Shown: one piece after another, positions 35,001 to 40,319 of the stretch
Position numbering within the stretch: the stretch's first letter is position 1
Layout of the letters: the number at the start of each line of letters is the position of its first letter
Source of the DNA: Cotesia glomerata
Taxonomy: Eukaryota > Arthropoda > Insecta > Hymenoptera > Braconidae
Reading direction: 5' to 3'
DNA: 64,000 bases
NCBI RefSeq assembly: GCF_020080835.1
Contig: NC_058159.1
Coordinates: 27,562,474-27,626,473 of the forward strand
Notes under the pieces: generated by a model
The model's database searches: none
Seen by the model: the letters and a program-made list of their open reading frames with translations, nothing else
Told to the model about the DNA's origin: nothing
Position numbers and translations under genes: made by a program

Positions 35001-36195
35001 TTGGAATTTTTAAACCACAATAACTTTTGAATGAATTCATAACGAATTTTCAGATTTTAATAGATCGAACCAAAAATTTCGGAGTAATTTCGAAAAAACA
35101 CTTTTTTTGGTTTTCTCTCGTTCACGATATCTCTCGAACGAATTAACCGATTTCGACCAACTTGGTGGCGATCGACGTGGTTTTTTATTGCCTAGAGCTG
35201 ATTAGTTTTTGGAATCGATCGGTGGAGCCGTTTAAAAGTTATCCAAAAAAAACCACATTTGAAAAAAATTTTTTTCTTAGTTTTTTTAAGATTTCTCAAA
35301 ATCTACTGATCCGAATCGGCCCAAATTATACTCAAAATCTAAGTTTAGTCAAGCCCTTTTAAATGGCACCAACCGTGATAAAATCGAATTAGCCGTTCAA
35401 AAGTTATAAGCGGTTCACATACTTTCACACACACACACACACACATATATACAGACATAGTGACAACCTCGCGGGAGTAGTCAGGGAAGCTTCCTAGGAC
35501 CTCAAAACGTCGAGATCTGATGAAAACTCGATTTTCTAAAAACGGGGTAAAACCAATAACTTCCCGATTTTTGAAAATCTTCGATTTTCTTAGCGGGAAG
35601 TTAAAAATAGTCTTGAGTATTACAAAAAGAATTATTAAATATACAGTACATAACTTCACCAACATTAAAATGCTAAGGTAAATCTTATTAATTCCTTTGA
35701 ATTTTAATTTTCAACTTTAAATCTCTCCTCGTTTCAGAGATAATAAATTATTAACATAAAAGTATTGTATATAAAACCTTGAGAACAAAAAGGTAAAGTA
35801 AAGTAAAGGTAAAAAGAGTTTTTAATTAATGCCGAAAGTTTAAATACTTAACCATCAGCACAGTGACTAAAGATAAACTTAATAATTATTTCAGGGATAA
35901 AGTCAATAAATGACTCGTATAAATTACAATAGCAAGGATCCATTTTCGTAGCAAACTCAGCAGTACTAAATCTACTCTACAAGTCAACCTACATCTCCTG
36001 TCAAACAACTTTGACTCGAAGATATAGATGTTGGAGTAGATGTAGGTGAAGATATAATTTAAACATACTACTCACAATAGCCGGATCGGGTTTCGATGAT
36101 GACAAAGTAGACGTGCGTCGGCTGAATTTGCAAATACTACTGCTCCGACGTGTGATAGCTGGCTTTGAACTCTCCGTGGTTGTCATCATCATCAT
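1911..36195 (-). CDS. RGS7BP: R7BP-type RGS7-binding protein, five coding exons (gene span)
   Basis: Regulator of G-protein signalling 7-binding protein homologue. In vertebrates R7BP binds RGS7-family/Gbeta5 complexes and shuttles them between plasma membrane and nucleus depending on palmitoylation of C-terminal cysteines. Coding exons on the minus strand are 36195-36076, 18553-18315, 3935-3799, 2400-2224 and 2065-1911, totalling 828 nt (275 residues plus stop; vertebrate proteins are about 257). Intron phases are 0, 2, 1 and 1 and every join keeps frame. The order matches the family: Ser/Arg-rich N-terminus, helical segment with QVAQFRDLLINIG, a hydrophobic middle helix, the acidic segment ending LQEFMP, a basic stretch, and terminal FLCCASRPNYV with a CC pair placed like the palmitoylated pair of R7BP. 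Shown by sequence: frames, splice sites, motifs. Known of the family: membrane adaptor role. Inferred: same role here. The largest uncertainty is whether exon 36195-36076 belongs to it. Confidence 0.75.
2066..2223 (-). other. RGS7BP: GC-AG intron of 158 nt in the R7BP gene
   Basis: The minus-strand 5' site is AG|GCAAGT, an otherwise perfect consensus with C in place of T at intron position 2, which is usual for GC-AG introns. The 3' site is AAATTGTTTCAG|AA. Phase 1 on both sides gives a GAA codon at the joint and leaves the cysteine-rich terminal frame open. Confidence 0.65.
2224..2400 (-). CDS. RGS7BP: R7BP fourth coding exon
   Basis: Acceptor TATGTTCCAG|CT; 58 full codons plus 2 nt at the start and 1 nt at the end. 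It encodes SGPSNIGNVISSILLCK, then NFNEEELCSIRKDSAEISAL and LQEFMPQSEADV. The charged helix ending in EFMP corresponds in position to the segment ending LRETMP in vertebrate R7BP. The only donor that keeps frame with the last exon is a GC donor (GTAG|GCAAGT); the nearby GTAGGC would be phase 0 and breaks the frame. Confidence 0.72.
2560..3760. repeat. AT-rich degenerate tandem repeat with GCTAACTTT words
   Basis: Five or more loose units of roughly 200 bp contain the ordered words TTGACAT..TAGAAATT, poly-A/T runs, AATTTATTTGTTAAAAAA and (GT)CTGCTAACTTTA..TCAT. Related stretches occur at 1-260, 17760-18060, 33420-34330 and 60560-62000. It reads as an old, diverged repeat family; no coding sense was seen. 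Confidence 0.55.
3799..3935 (-). CDS. RGS7BP: R7BP third coding exon
   Basis: Acceptor ATACCCAG|T and donor TTACG|GTATAG bound 137 nt whose single base at the 5' side completes the AG of the previous exon (AGT, Ser). The 45 codons give GIPADSPNLVLLFF, then an amphipathic/hydrophobic helix with FLRELFKCKNLV and PMDMSGYY. This fits the central helix of the family. All three minus frames and one plus frame are open here, so the choice rests on phase agreement with both neighbours and on amino-acid character. The plus-strand 81-codon frame at 3710-3955 is a shadow. Confidence 0.65.
3960..4998. other. R7BP intron, no gene seen
   Basis: Mostly unique AT-rich sequence with a slightly GC-richer block at 4020-4140. 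No open frame with credible splice sites was found on either strand. Confidence 0.4.
5076..5960. mobile_element. Foldback element, TIR TTAGGGTGGCGCAAAAAAA, mariner-like
   Basis: The ends TTAGGGTGGCGCAAAAAAAC and its complement are perfect, and inversion continues for over 300 bp per arm with an imperfect match around a short centre. TA on both sides fits a Tc1/mariner-type target. It has no coding capacity. Confidence 0.65.
5462..5510 (-). other. tRNA T-arm-like sequence in foldback centre
   Basis: On the minus strand TGGGTTCGAATCCCA forms a T-arm with a perfect B-box (GGTTCGAATCC). Next to it CCAAGCTGGT...ACCAGCTTGG is a 10-bp-arm hairpin. No full cloverleaf could be built, so this is at most a tRNA-derived fragment. 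Confidence 0.3.
6029..6544. other. R7BP intron, no gene seen
   Basis: Unique AT-rich sequence. A 63-codon plus-strand frame at 6230-6421 begins with a non-repetitive segment but has an AT-driven hydrophobic end and no homology I recognise, so it is not called. Confidence 0.3.
6545..6764 (-). mobile_element. tRNA-derived SINE copy, 5'-truncated head
   Basis: On the minus strand it starts with the B-box hairpin CCAGGTTCGAGTCCTGG, followed by a body of about 200 bp beginning CCGTCCGAATTATTTTTTC. The same body occurs on the plus strand at 7908-8110, with an estimated 80-85 percent identity by eye. Confidence 0.55.
6785..6815 (+). mobile_element. SINE head fragment with tRNA A-box
   Basis: GGATAGCTTAACAGGTAGAGC contains TAGCTTAACAGG, a perfect RNA polymerase III A-box (TRGCNNARYNGG). 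It breaks off before a B-box. Confidence 0.4.
6926..7307. mobile_element. piggyBac-like MITE flanked by TTAA
   Basis: Terminal repeats CCCGTCAGCACTCACGT and complement, 382 bp apart, are bounded on each side by TTAA (6922-6925 and 7308-7311). TTAA targets and CCC ends are diagnostic of piggyBac-type transposition. Internal CTCATCACGAG words repeat. No open frame. Confidence 0.7.
7565..7777. mobile_element. Short foldback MITE, TIR TAGGGTAGAAGTAC
   Basis: The ends TAGGGTAGAAGTAC and GTACTTCTACCCTA are inverted, with subterminal TTTGGCCA and TGGCCA also inverted. A diverged relative is at 56537-56685. Confidence 0.5.
7866..8110 (+). mobile_element. tRNA-derived SINE copy with near-complete head
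   Basis: CTTAACAGGTAGAGC (A-box region), then a segment that folds like an anticodon arm, then GGTTCGAGTCC (perfect B-box) and CTGGACC. The anticodon position reads CGT, suggesting a Thr-type ancestor, but position 33 is G rather than T, so this is not a working tRNA. The body matches the inverted copy at 6545-6764. Confidence 0.55.
8486..9579. mobile_element. Foldback element with seven ACCATAAGGGCGTAT motifs
   Basis: The ends ATATCGCGTTACTAAAACC... and complement are perfect for about 30 bp. Inversion resumes inside (8640-8790 against 9220-9395, from CCTGTTTTTTCGG inward). The word ACCATAAGGGCGTAT occurs seven times in both orientations (near 8501, 8608, 8638, 9398, 9510, 9524, 9551). No coding sequence was found. 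Confidence 0.6.
9580..10589. other. R7BP intron, no gene seen
   Basis: Unique AT-rich sequence; CACGGAAAAAAAG at 10508 may be a stray end of the CACGG MITE family. Nothing coding. Confidence 0.3.
10590..10716 (+). repeat. Left copy of a ~125-bp direct repeat flanking MITE array plus transposon
   Basis: AATTACAGATTTTATAAG...GAACTGTAATTTTTCTA recurs at 16426-16550 with a few differences. The two copies bracket the MITE pair and the palindromic transposon. Confidence 0.55.
10719..11548 (+). mobile_element. CACGG family MITE, first copy of a pair
   Basis: TIR CACGGAAAAAAGTAAACTGT at left and its complement at the right end, flanked by TA. The body of about 640 bp is shared with loci at 22124, 29961, 36865, 48326 and 48961. 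It contains no conserved protein; the 91-codon frame at 11030-11305 is disrupted in most copies. A smaller palindrome is inserted at 10767-10858. Confidence 0.65.
10767..10858. mobile_element. Perfect 92-bp palindrome MITE
   Basis: Two 46-bp arms are exact reverse complements with no spacer (centre between 10812 and 10813), beginning TACTCTCTAAACATGAATTA. It interrupts the CACGG MITE at a TA: sister copies read continuously through this point. Confidence 0.75.
11549..12188 (+). mobile_element. CACGG family MITE, second tandem body
   Basis: Begins TACAAAACTTAATGTAG and ends TTTTTTCCGTG. It repeats the preceding body almost base for base but lacks its own left TIR, so it shares or lost one end. 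Confidence 0.6.
12797..13815 (-). pseudogene. Inverted decayed copy of the transposase C-terminal half
   Basis: On the minus strand, pieces such as MNTKLHYLQSHLSHFPENLG, a KVCGDLKIAT-like segment (near 13465) and a fragment of the acidic linker (13740-13815) match the plus-strand copy in reverse order along the plus strand. Stops and frameshifts are frequent and about 200 bp are missing relative to the right arm. Confidence 0.6.
14055..15807 (+). pseudogene. Broken transposase-like gene, Cys-rich N-terminus and DDE-like core
   Basis: Four frame changes (near 14370, in the A7 run near 14687, near 15135 and near 15262) split one protein into pieces at 14055-14375, 14375-14690, 14695-15135, 15135-15260 and 15256-15807. 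In order: zinc-binding-looking part with CYICGEF, WVPHSLCNRC and CYFC; acidic linker (EEMEVEDNFEEIDPEPEE); SKVKAEHLASALRKK; EEWRLFIDSSRRSLKAVLLH; CGDLKIATILLGQQ; CFLCLWDSR; then EEQGERFHQDI and KRYQGTW. I recall this architecture as a widespread uncharacterised arthropod repeat protein. A catalytic triad in IDSS, CGDLK and GERFHQD is my inference. The superfamily is not assigned. The ATG could alternatively be at 13840, where the GC-richer leader is open. Confidence 0.6.
16426..16550 (+). repeat. Right copy of the ~125-bp direct repeat
   Basis: Matches 10590-10716, with an extra GACCT near 16462. It abuts the right end of the palindromic transposon directly. Confidence 0.55.
16590..16854. mobile_element. 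CACTGATAGAAGG family MITE, copy 1
   Basis: 265 bp with TIR CACTGATAGAAGGATTTATT and complement, flanked by TA. Sister copies are at 30058-30271 and 55287-55558. Confidence 0.7.
16857..17759. other. R7BP intron, no gene seen
   Basis: Unique AT-rich sequence, nothing supportable on either strand. Confidence 0.3.
17760..18300. repeat. AT-rich degenerate repeat and A/T simple sequence
   Basis: Carries the TTGACAT/TAGAAATT words of the 2560-3760 family, then near-pure A and T at 18070-18180. The minus-strand frame over it is a low-complexity Phe/Leu/Ile string and is discarded. Confidence 0.5.
18315..18553 (-). CDS. RGS7BP: R7BP second coding exon
   Basis: Seventy-nine codons plus 2 nt, ending at a consensus donor CGTAG|GTGAGA. 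It encodes the conserved helical core: ALDVLQQIHDINCQVAQFRDLL followed by a basic segment with spaced cysteines (LRRNCVESCKSTSQL). An ATG at 18547 could be a start, since TAG lies 9 nt upstream in frame. That same TAG also ends a possible acceptor (CCCAATTAG|CATTCG) whose phase 0 fits the exon at 36195-36076. Both starts may be used (233 versus 275 residues). The polypyrimidine tract before this acceptor is mediocre. Confidence 0.75.
18554..19046. other. Intron or 5' UTR sequence next to R7BP exon 2
   Basis: 18560-18720 is less AT-rich than its surroundings and lies directly upstream, on the minus strand, of the possible internal start at 18547. It may be a 5' UTR of a shorter transcript. No other feature. 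Confidence 0.3.
19047..20417 (+). mobile_element. Non-autonomous Helitron, copy 1, four hairpin units
   Basis: Begins TCTATATTATTAAGAGAATAA after an A and ends with the hairpin GCAGTCACAAAGTGACTGC, then AAGGTTGCTAG before a T. A|TC...CTAG|T with a subterminal hairpin is the Helitron signature. Inside are four tandem units of about 265 bp, each an inverted repeat of about 95 bp around an AT core (GATATAAGCTCATCCCGATG ... CATCGGGATGAGCTTATATC). No Rep/helicase sequence. Confidence 0.75.
20418..21515. other. Unique R7BP intron sequence, moderately GC
   Basis: 20640-21130 is markedly less AT-rich and non-repetitive. The 91-codon plus frame at 20935-21210 ends in a T-rich tail and lacks splice or homology support. 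It could be a conserved noncoding region. Confidence 0.3.
21516..21670. promoter_or_regulatory. CpG-dense block, possible promoter
   Basis: Within about 150 bp there are close to twenty CpG dinucleotides (CGCCGCGGGAATTCGCACG, AAGCCCGCGCG, TTCGAACGCGC), in strong contrast to the AT-rich surroundings. On the minus strand CCCTATATAAC (about 21617-21607) is TATA-like. If a promoter, it could drive the shorter R7BP transcript starting at 18547. This is inference from composition. Confidence 0.35.
21671..22123. other. R7BP intron, no gene seen
   Basis: Unique sequence; overlapping short frames on both strands have no support. Confidence 0.3.
22124..23537 (+). mobile_element. CACGG family MITE array, two bodies
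   Basis: Left TIR CACGGAAAAAAGTAAACTGT after TA, right end TTTTTTTCGTG before TA. A second body begins near 22830 without its own TIR, so one transposable unit contains a tandem internal duplication. Confidence 0.65.
23540..25114. other. R7BP intron, no gene seen
   Basis: Contains a less AT-rich unique block at 24480-24780 and a short (TA)n at 24897-24911. Short minus-strand frames at 24465-24753 overlap in two phases and have no recognisable product. Confidence 0.35.
25115..26385 (-). mobile_element. Non-autonomous Helitron, copy 2, four hairpin units
   Basis: Inverted relative to copy 1. The 5' end reads (minus strand) TCTATACTATTAAGAGAGTAG and the 3' end carries the AAGGTTGTTAG variant, one base off the CTAG consensus. 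Four hairpin units of about 240 bp. Confidence 0.7.
26386..27247. other. R7BP intron with GC-richer block at 26595-26710
   Basis: The block (CATGCAACATTTACACTC to CCCGAGATTCGGAGGC) is followed on the minus strand by a donor-like GAC|GTAAGC near 26603 and could be an untranslated exon. No frame is convincing. The rest is unique. Confidence 0.3.
27248..27776 (+). pseudogene. Non-LTR retrotransposon (Jockey-type) reverse transcriptase C-terminal remnant
   Basis: Frame from 27257 reads KYLGLIFDSHMRWDKHVKEV ... FESIVTYDTIAWG, the typical end of the RT domain. It then changes frame across a 15-G run (27441-27455) and continues YKNVMKVLMNTQNKLIRFLH to 27776. The 5' four-fifths of the element are absent. 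The terminal TAA falls inside the A-box of a SINE, so the ORF end is imposed by that insertion. A compatible LINE 3' end is at 29075-29240. Confidence 0.7.
27441..27455. repeat. Homopolymer run of 15 G
   Basis: Sits exactly where the RT reading frame shifts; a run of 14 G would restore it. Could be slippage in the genome or a sequencing/assembly length error. Confidence 0.8.
27757..28180 (+). mobile_element. tRNA-derived SINE of a second family
   Basis: TAGCCTAATCGG is a perfect A-box and GGTTCGATTCC a perfect B-box, 32 bp apart, followed by GGCGCGCACC. The unique body begins AATATTTTTCAATG. It cut into the LINE remnant. The 3' boundary is not defined. Confidence 0.55.
28319..29060 (+). mobile_element. 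TTTACACGCTTT element, copy A, with long hairpin
   Basis: Head TTTTACACGCTTTTTAGCTTC, short tandem (TATGTCAGT)n, CTCTCCGTGGGTAATCTGCG, then two inverted arms of about 155 bp (28640-28795 against 28905-29060) that are nearly perfect. The head is duplicated (28321 and 28485). Copies B (46028) and C (63614) share it. The superfamily is not assigned. Confidence 0.6.
29075..29240 (+). mobile_element. LINE 3' end with (TAAA)n tail
   Basis: CCTCTATAGGTGCATATTTTG... GTATCCTGGTAATAATAAATAAATAAA resembles the 3' UTR and tail of Jockey-type LINEs and is similar to the minus-strand end at 54763-54900. Probably the tail of the remnant at 27248, separated by the SINE and the hairpin element. Confidence 0.5.
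29241..29960. other. R7BP intron, no gene seen
   Basis: A short (TACGTATA) palindromic AT stretch lies near 29605-29630. The minus frame at 29354-29590 has no support. Confidence 0.3.
30058..30271. mobile_element. CACTGATAGAAGG family MITE, copy 2, nested
   Basis: 214 bp with the family TIRs, flanked by TA at 30056-30057 and 30272-30273. Sister CACGG bodies read AAATATTACAAAACTTAATG without interruption, giving the empty site and proving a TA duplication. Confidence 0.8.
30385..30625. mobile_element. Hairpin MITE with TTGACTCAAGA-type arms, copy 1, nested
   Basis: TIR (G/C)ACTGA(T)AAAAAAATTAACTTGA. The empty site TTACAGTTTCAAAC in sister bodies shows a CA duplication here. Relatives at 49463-49704 and, more distant, 58789-58977. 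Confidence 0.65.
32512..33419. other. R7BP intron, no gene seen
   Basis: 32640-33250 is unique and less AT-rich; opposite-strand short frames overlap there without support. Confidence 0.3.
33420..34330. repeat. AT-rich degenerate repeat, second large block
   Basis: Same word order as 2560-3760 in inverted sense, with TTAGCTGTCA, CTGCTAAATTAATTTTC and long A/T runs. Confidence 0.5.
34778..35606. repeat. Dispersed repeat with AACTTCCCGCTAA ends
   Basis: AACTTCCCGCTAA at 34819 and TTAGCGGGAAGTT at 35590 are inverted. The word GAGCTC/GAGCTCAAA recurs, and an AC microsatellite lies inside. A partial copy is at 37862-38055, where similarity begins about 40 bp outside the inverted word, so the true boundaries are uncertain. 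The frames inside are not believed. Confidence 0.5.
35426..35445. repeat. (CA)n microsatellite
   Basis: About ten CA units inside the AACTTCCCGC repeat. Confidence 0.85.
36076..36195 (-). CDS. RGS7BP: R7BP candidate first coding exon (Ser/Arg-rich N-terminus)
   Basis: Forty codons starting with four ATGs, preceded in frame by TAA and followed by a strong donor ATT|GTGAGTA, phase 0. The product is rich in Ser, Thr and Arg (AITRRSSSICKFSRRTST and SSSKPDP are visible), much like the Ser/Arg-rich N-terminus of vertebrate R7BP. The next exon has a phase-0 acceptor, so joining is frame-consistent. If the protein instead begins at the ATG at 18547, this exon would belong to another minus-strand gene; no competing downstream exon was found. 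Confidence 0.55.
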
Positions 36196-36864
36196 CAGGA
36201 CTTACGAGGAGGAGCTAGAGTTGGAATCAACATTTTTATAAACAACCCAACGTGGGTAATATCTTGTCCTGTTTCTCTATTGTCATTGAGATTGTCTTTC
36301 TATACCCGTCACGAAACGCCATAACTCTCTGGATGACAATCACTATTGAAGAAGTCCGACCACGTACCCGGTAAATTTCTTTCTTCATCCCTAAACGGGG
36401 GTATAACTATTCTTCGACCCGTCAATCCTTCAGCTTACTTATTTTCAAGCTTCCTACAAAAACATTCTACCCTCGCAGTAACTTGGGGACGAGATAAAAC
36501 TTGGGAAAACTCTCCTCTGTTTGTCTTTTAACTAAAACAAAGAAGACAATGAATAAAATAAAATAAAATAACGGTAGTGTGGGAAAAAGACTGTTTAAGA
36601 GTCTGCATGTGAATAACAGTAAAATACACAATCCGATTATAAAACTAATTCAATTAACTCACCTCATCCGAATTAATTGTTGTCAGTGTAAACTGTTGAG
36701 ATATTAAAGTTTAACATTAAATCGCCATCAAAGTTTTTCACTTTGATTCTAACAGAATATTTACTTTTATTTTTATTTGTGTAAGTCTGGAAATTACCAA
36801 CTACTTTGCTCTAATTATCTTTTTTTTTTTTTTTATGAAGAATTATTTATAAAAGAAAACTTTA
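36196..36864. other. Upstream of R7BP exon 1: probable 5' UTR or intron
   Basis: 36200-36540 is unique and less AT-rich, adjacent to the putative first coding exon. A plus-strand frame at 36346-36531 is not supported by splice sites or homology. Confidence 0.3.
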
Positions 36865-37487
36865 CACGGAAAAGTAAACTGTAATAATTAATAGTCGATT
36901 TATAATAAGTAATGATCAAAAAATTACCATTTCAAACAGTAAAATCGTGATTTTAACAATCACTTTATAATATTTATCATTTAAATGCTACAATTTATTA
37001 TTTACATGGAAGAAAATACCATTTCAAACAGTAATATATGCTGTATGTAAGTCGAAAATTTTAAAGTATAATAATTAAGAATTTTGACTGATATTTATCA
37101 TTTTGTACCTAAAAAATGATCGCATGATATGTAAAAAATATAAACTACAGTTACTAAATTTTCTATATAAGCAACGTCAATATTTACAAAGTAAAAATGG
37201 TAAATTTTAAACGCAATGCTAAAAATCAAACTATAATTATTGATTTGCTTGGACTGGTAAAATATATATTTTAAGAGTAGAATTTTTCCTGTTTAAAATG
37301 TTAAATTCTCCGAATGTGAGACCTTCTCTTCTCTTCATAGTATAGACTATATATTGAAACGGCAATTTTTACTGTTTGAAACTGTAATTTTTTAAGATGA
37401 GAGAGTCGTTATTAACTATAGTGATAGCTACTAATCACATTTTCGATATTAAATTATAATTTGCTGCTTTTACACTTTCTACATTAA

Positions 37488-38304
37488 GGGCCAGTTTTTC
37501 AATCCGAGATAAAAGTACTGCCATCATGATAAAAAAATAAATAATTCAGCACAGTGATATTGCCTACGAATAATTCTCCTTGAATTCAGTCACTTATTTT
37601 GAATTAAAATAAATAAACATTAGCCACATGTCACAGTAAAAATTTTTCGTAAAATTTAACACAAAAATTAGTGTTGATGACTTTTTTTACACAATTTGTG
37701 TTGAATCAACATACTAAAATGTTAAATTCTACACACTAAAATGTTAAATTCTACACAAACATTTTTACACTTTACACAATGACGAAAAATTTTTTACTGT
37801 GTGTCACAGAAATATTCACCTCCAACTGTGACAACTTCCTGATTGTAAATAAATAAAATAAAAATTAGGAAAACGGATGACCCTGAAGGAGATCCCTGTA
37901 ACTTCCCGCTAATTCTATGCCTAAGCGCTTGAAATTGCACTTATAATGTTGTTGAGCTCTTCAAGCTCCAAATTACAATTTATGTGTTATTTTGAGCTTT
38001 ATGAGCTCAAAGAGGTAGCTGTTCTATGCTTTTGAGCCCTTCGAGCTCATATCTTGCGTTTGACATATCTATTATTAATTTATAATTGTGTTAATTAATT
38101 TAAAATAATTTAAATGACACAATAAGAGGTTATTATTATTTTTATGATATATTTATTTATTTTTATTTAAACAAACGACCAAATTCATGGAGAACTAATT
38201 GAGAGCAATATCACGTCGCTGAATTATTTATTTTTTTTTTTTATTTTATTGGCGGTACTTTTATCTCGGATAAAATTTTATCCCGGATTGAAAAAAACTG
38301 GACC
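37488..38304. mobile_element. Harbinger-like MITE, second copy, nested
   Basis: TIR GGGCCAGTTTTTCAATCC and GGATTGAAAAAAACTGGACC. The flanks are TAA (37485-37487) and TGA (38305-38307), a 3-bp duplication with one change. The sister empty site reads ACATTAAGTTTTGTAAT. It contains the 170-bp element at 37632 and part of the AACTTCCCGC repeat. Confidence 0.7.
37632..37801. mobile_element. 170-bp MITE, TIR CACAGTAAAAATTTTTCGT
   Basis: Inverted ends inside the Harbinger-like MITE, flanked by TGT on both sides. Internal AAAATGTTAAATTCTACACA is duplicated. Confidence 0.55.
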
Positions 38305-38649
38305 TGAGTTTTGTAATATTTACATTTCGACGTTCTAATTAGCAAATTGTCTAACTCCATTTTAGAGAATCTTCCATTTGTACGAAAAAAACAATTAGTT
38401 AAAAATTTATTATCACTTTAAAGTACCATTTAATATCATTAATATCTAATACAGGTATTGTATTTCGGTTTAAATCATTCAAATAATTAATAGTGTGACT
38501 ATTGCTACATCAAAATGTTAAAAACTCACCCTCGAAAATAATAAGGAGTTAGACAAATTTCTAATTAGACCATCGATTTGTGCCGCTGTACTGAAACTAT
38601 AAAAATAAACCGGAATCCGAGTAAGTTTTACAGTTTACTTTTTTCCGTG

Positions 38650-39088
38650 TAAGAATTTGAATAAGTTTATAAAAATAACTAAATTTCTAAAACAACACCC
38701 TCCAGTTTTTATTTTAACTTTTAATATTTTTCCAATGTTTTCCCCAAGGTTAATTATCGTAAATCTTTCGTTAGATTTCTTCTGTAATTGCATGTGCGTG
38801 TAGCACTACACTGACCGAAGTGTGCTCGGTACTTGCTCTACAATCTCACTTTAATTAAGTTTATCCACTGAAACTCCGTCGATTTAACGTAAAGAAAATC
38901 CACATTTATTAATAAATCACTGGAGAGATATAGATCGTGATACTGAGGTCAATCACGCGAGAGTCTTAATAGCCACGAGTCGCGCATAAAAATAAACTTC
39001 AAAAATTTATGGAGTAGGTGACAAAATAAAATTTATATTTTTTACTTTTCAAAACTTTTATCTAATATATTATTTTTATTTTTTACAG
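38650..39088. other. Unique sequence, no gene seen
   Basis: Nothing supportable. Confidence 0.3.
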
Positions 39089-39330
39089 AAATCGCAATAC
39101 AACTTGAAGCTTTTGGAACACAAATATAACATCTGGAGCTCTTGGATCATAAAGTGCATCTCGACGCCCACGGGAACGTGTGGATTTAAGTCTTATGGTC
39201 AACTGGTAGCAAACTAGTGTGGAATCCTGGTGTGGATGTTGATGGTGGGATTAAGCTTGAAGTAAAGGAGTAGAGTATGTTTGTGTTAGCTTCAAGTCCG
39301 AGTATGAGTATAACTCAGTGGAAACTGACG
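39089..39330 (+). other. Candidate exon, unknown gene
   Basis: A good acceptor (TTATTTTTTACAG) and donor (GACG|GTAAGAAC) bound 242 bp of less AT-rich sequence. One frame stays open for about 42 codons and then stops, so if real it is untranslated or partly coding. No partner was identified. Confidence 0.25.
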
Positions 39331-40319
39331 GTAAGAACTAATAAGAAGATCCGAAGGGCAGCAGAAGGGTCAAGAGGAAAAAGTATCGAGCAAAGAAGCA
39401 AAGCAGAAGGACGTAAGACTTGTTAAGTTAACGGGAAGCTTTTATTTGTGTTACACGTGTGAGAACGCGTGGCCGTGGGGATGAGGGTTGAAGCCAGGAC
39501 CGAGCAGAGGGTGGTGTAAAAATAAGCACCAGCGTTTAAGTCAAAAATAAAATTGTTGAGAGATAGAGAGCCAACGACGACGCTTCCGTCTAACGTGTAT
39601 CGAGTGACTGGGGGCGAAGCGAATAAGGGCGACTCGTCAGCTGGTGCACTTTCATTTCTATAGCACGCTCTCTCGGCTCTTCATCCCTCAGCCATCACCA
39701 TCGCCATCCTCATCCTCATCATCTCTTCTCATCTCATCCTCCACCCTCTTGTCGGTTGAGAGCGTACCGCGGGCGGTTTTCCTCGTCCCGGTTTTGCCTC
39801 GCCCCCCAACCAGCCACTCTCTTTTATCTCTTTTTTCCCGTGTTTGTCTCCACGGGCCCACGCCGCGACACTGTCAACCAATGTCACTCTCTCTTTTTTT
39901 TTAAACTATATTATTTTTTCCACTCATCTTCTTTGTGTGTTTAAAGGTATCCGCGCATACCATACACCTCCAGGTACATGCTACATGCTATGTGCTACAT
40001 GCTATGGATATGTTTATATTTATATTTTTATGTGCGGTGAATATCGCACCCGTATTTGGACCAACCCGTGGTGTGGGTAAAAGTGGATAAAACGAGTGGG
40101 TGAGCGACACAGCGCCAACAGAGGCGCAACCTTCTGACAAAGAGCATTGTGCCGAGCTATACAAGCATAATATTTGCATGCGCATATACCAGCAAAAGCT
40201 CCCGTCATATTATCCTATATCATATACGACAAGTACAATTCACTTAAATCACTTGTCCTTCCTTGTTTACTCAAGAGGTTTCTGCTTAATTATTTTTATT
40301 AAATGCAATTTAATATATA
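39331..40319. promoter_or_regulatory. GC-richer region, possible promoter/CpG-containing block
   Basis: 39420-40090 has many CpGs and a long C/T-rich stretch (CATCACCATCGCCATCCTCATCC near 39690). It may contain the distal promoter of the minus-strand R7BP gene or of a plus-strand transcript. The overlapping frames on both strands look like composition effects. Confidence 0.3.

Larger units (their letters stand above)
36865..38649 (-). mobile_element. CACGG family MITE, inverted copy, interrupted
   Basis: CACGGAAAAGTAAACTGT after TA at left and TTTTTTCCGTG before TA at right; the body runs on the minus strand and is split by the Harbinger-like MITE at 37488. Confidence 0.65.

Noticed and set aside
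35345..35665. Minus-strand 106-codon frame
   Set aside because: It runs through the AACTTCCCGC repeat and the CA microsatellite; no support as a gene.
39644..40208. Five overlapping frames in the GC-richer block
   Set aside because: They overlap in several phases on both strands, as expected from low stop-codon density in GC-richer DNA; none has splice or family support.
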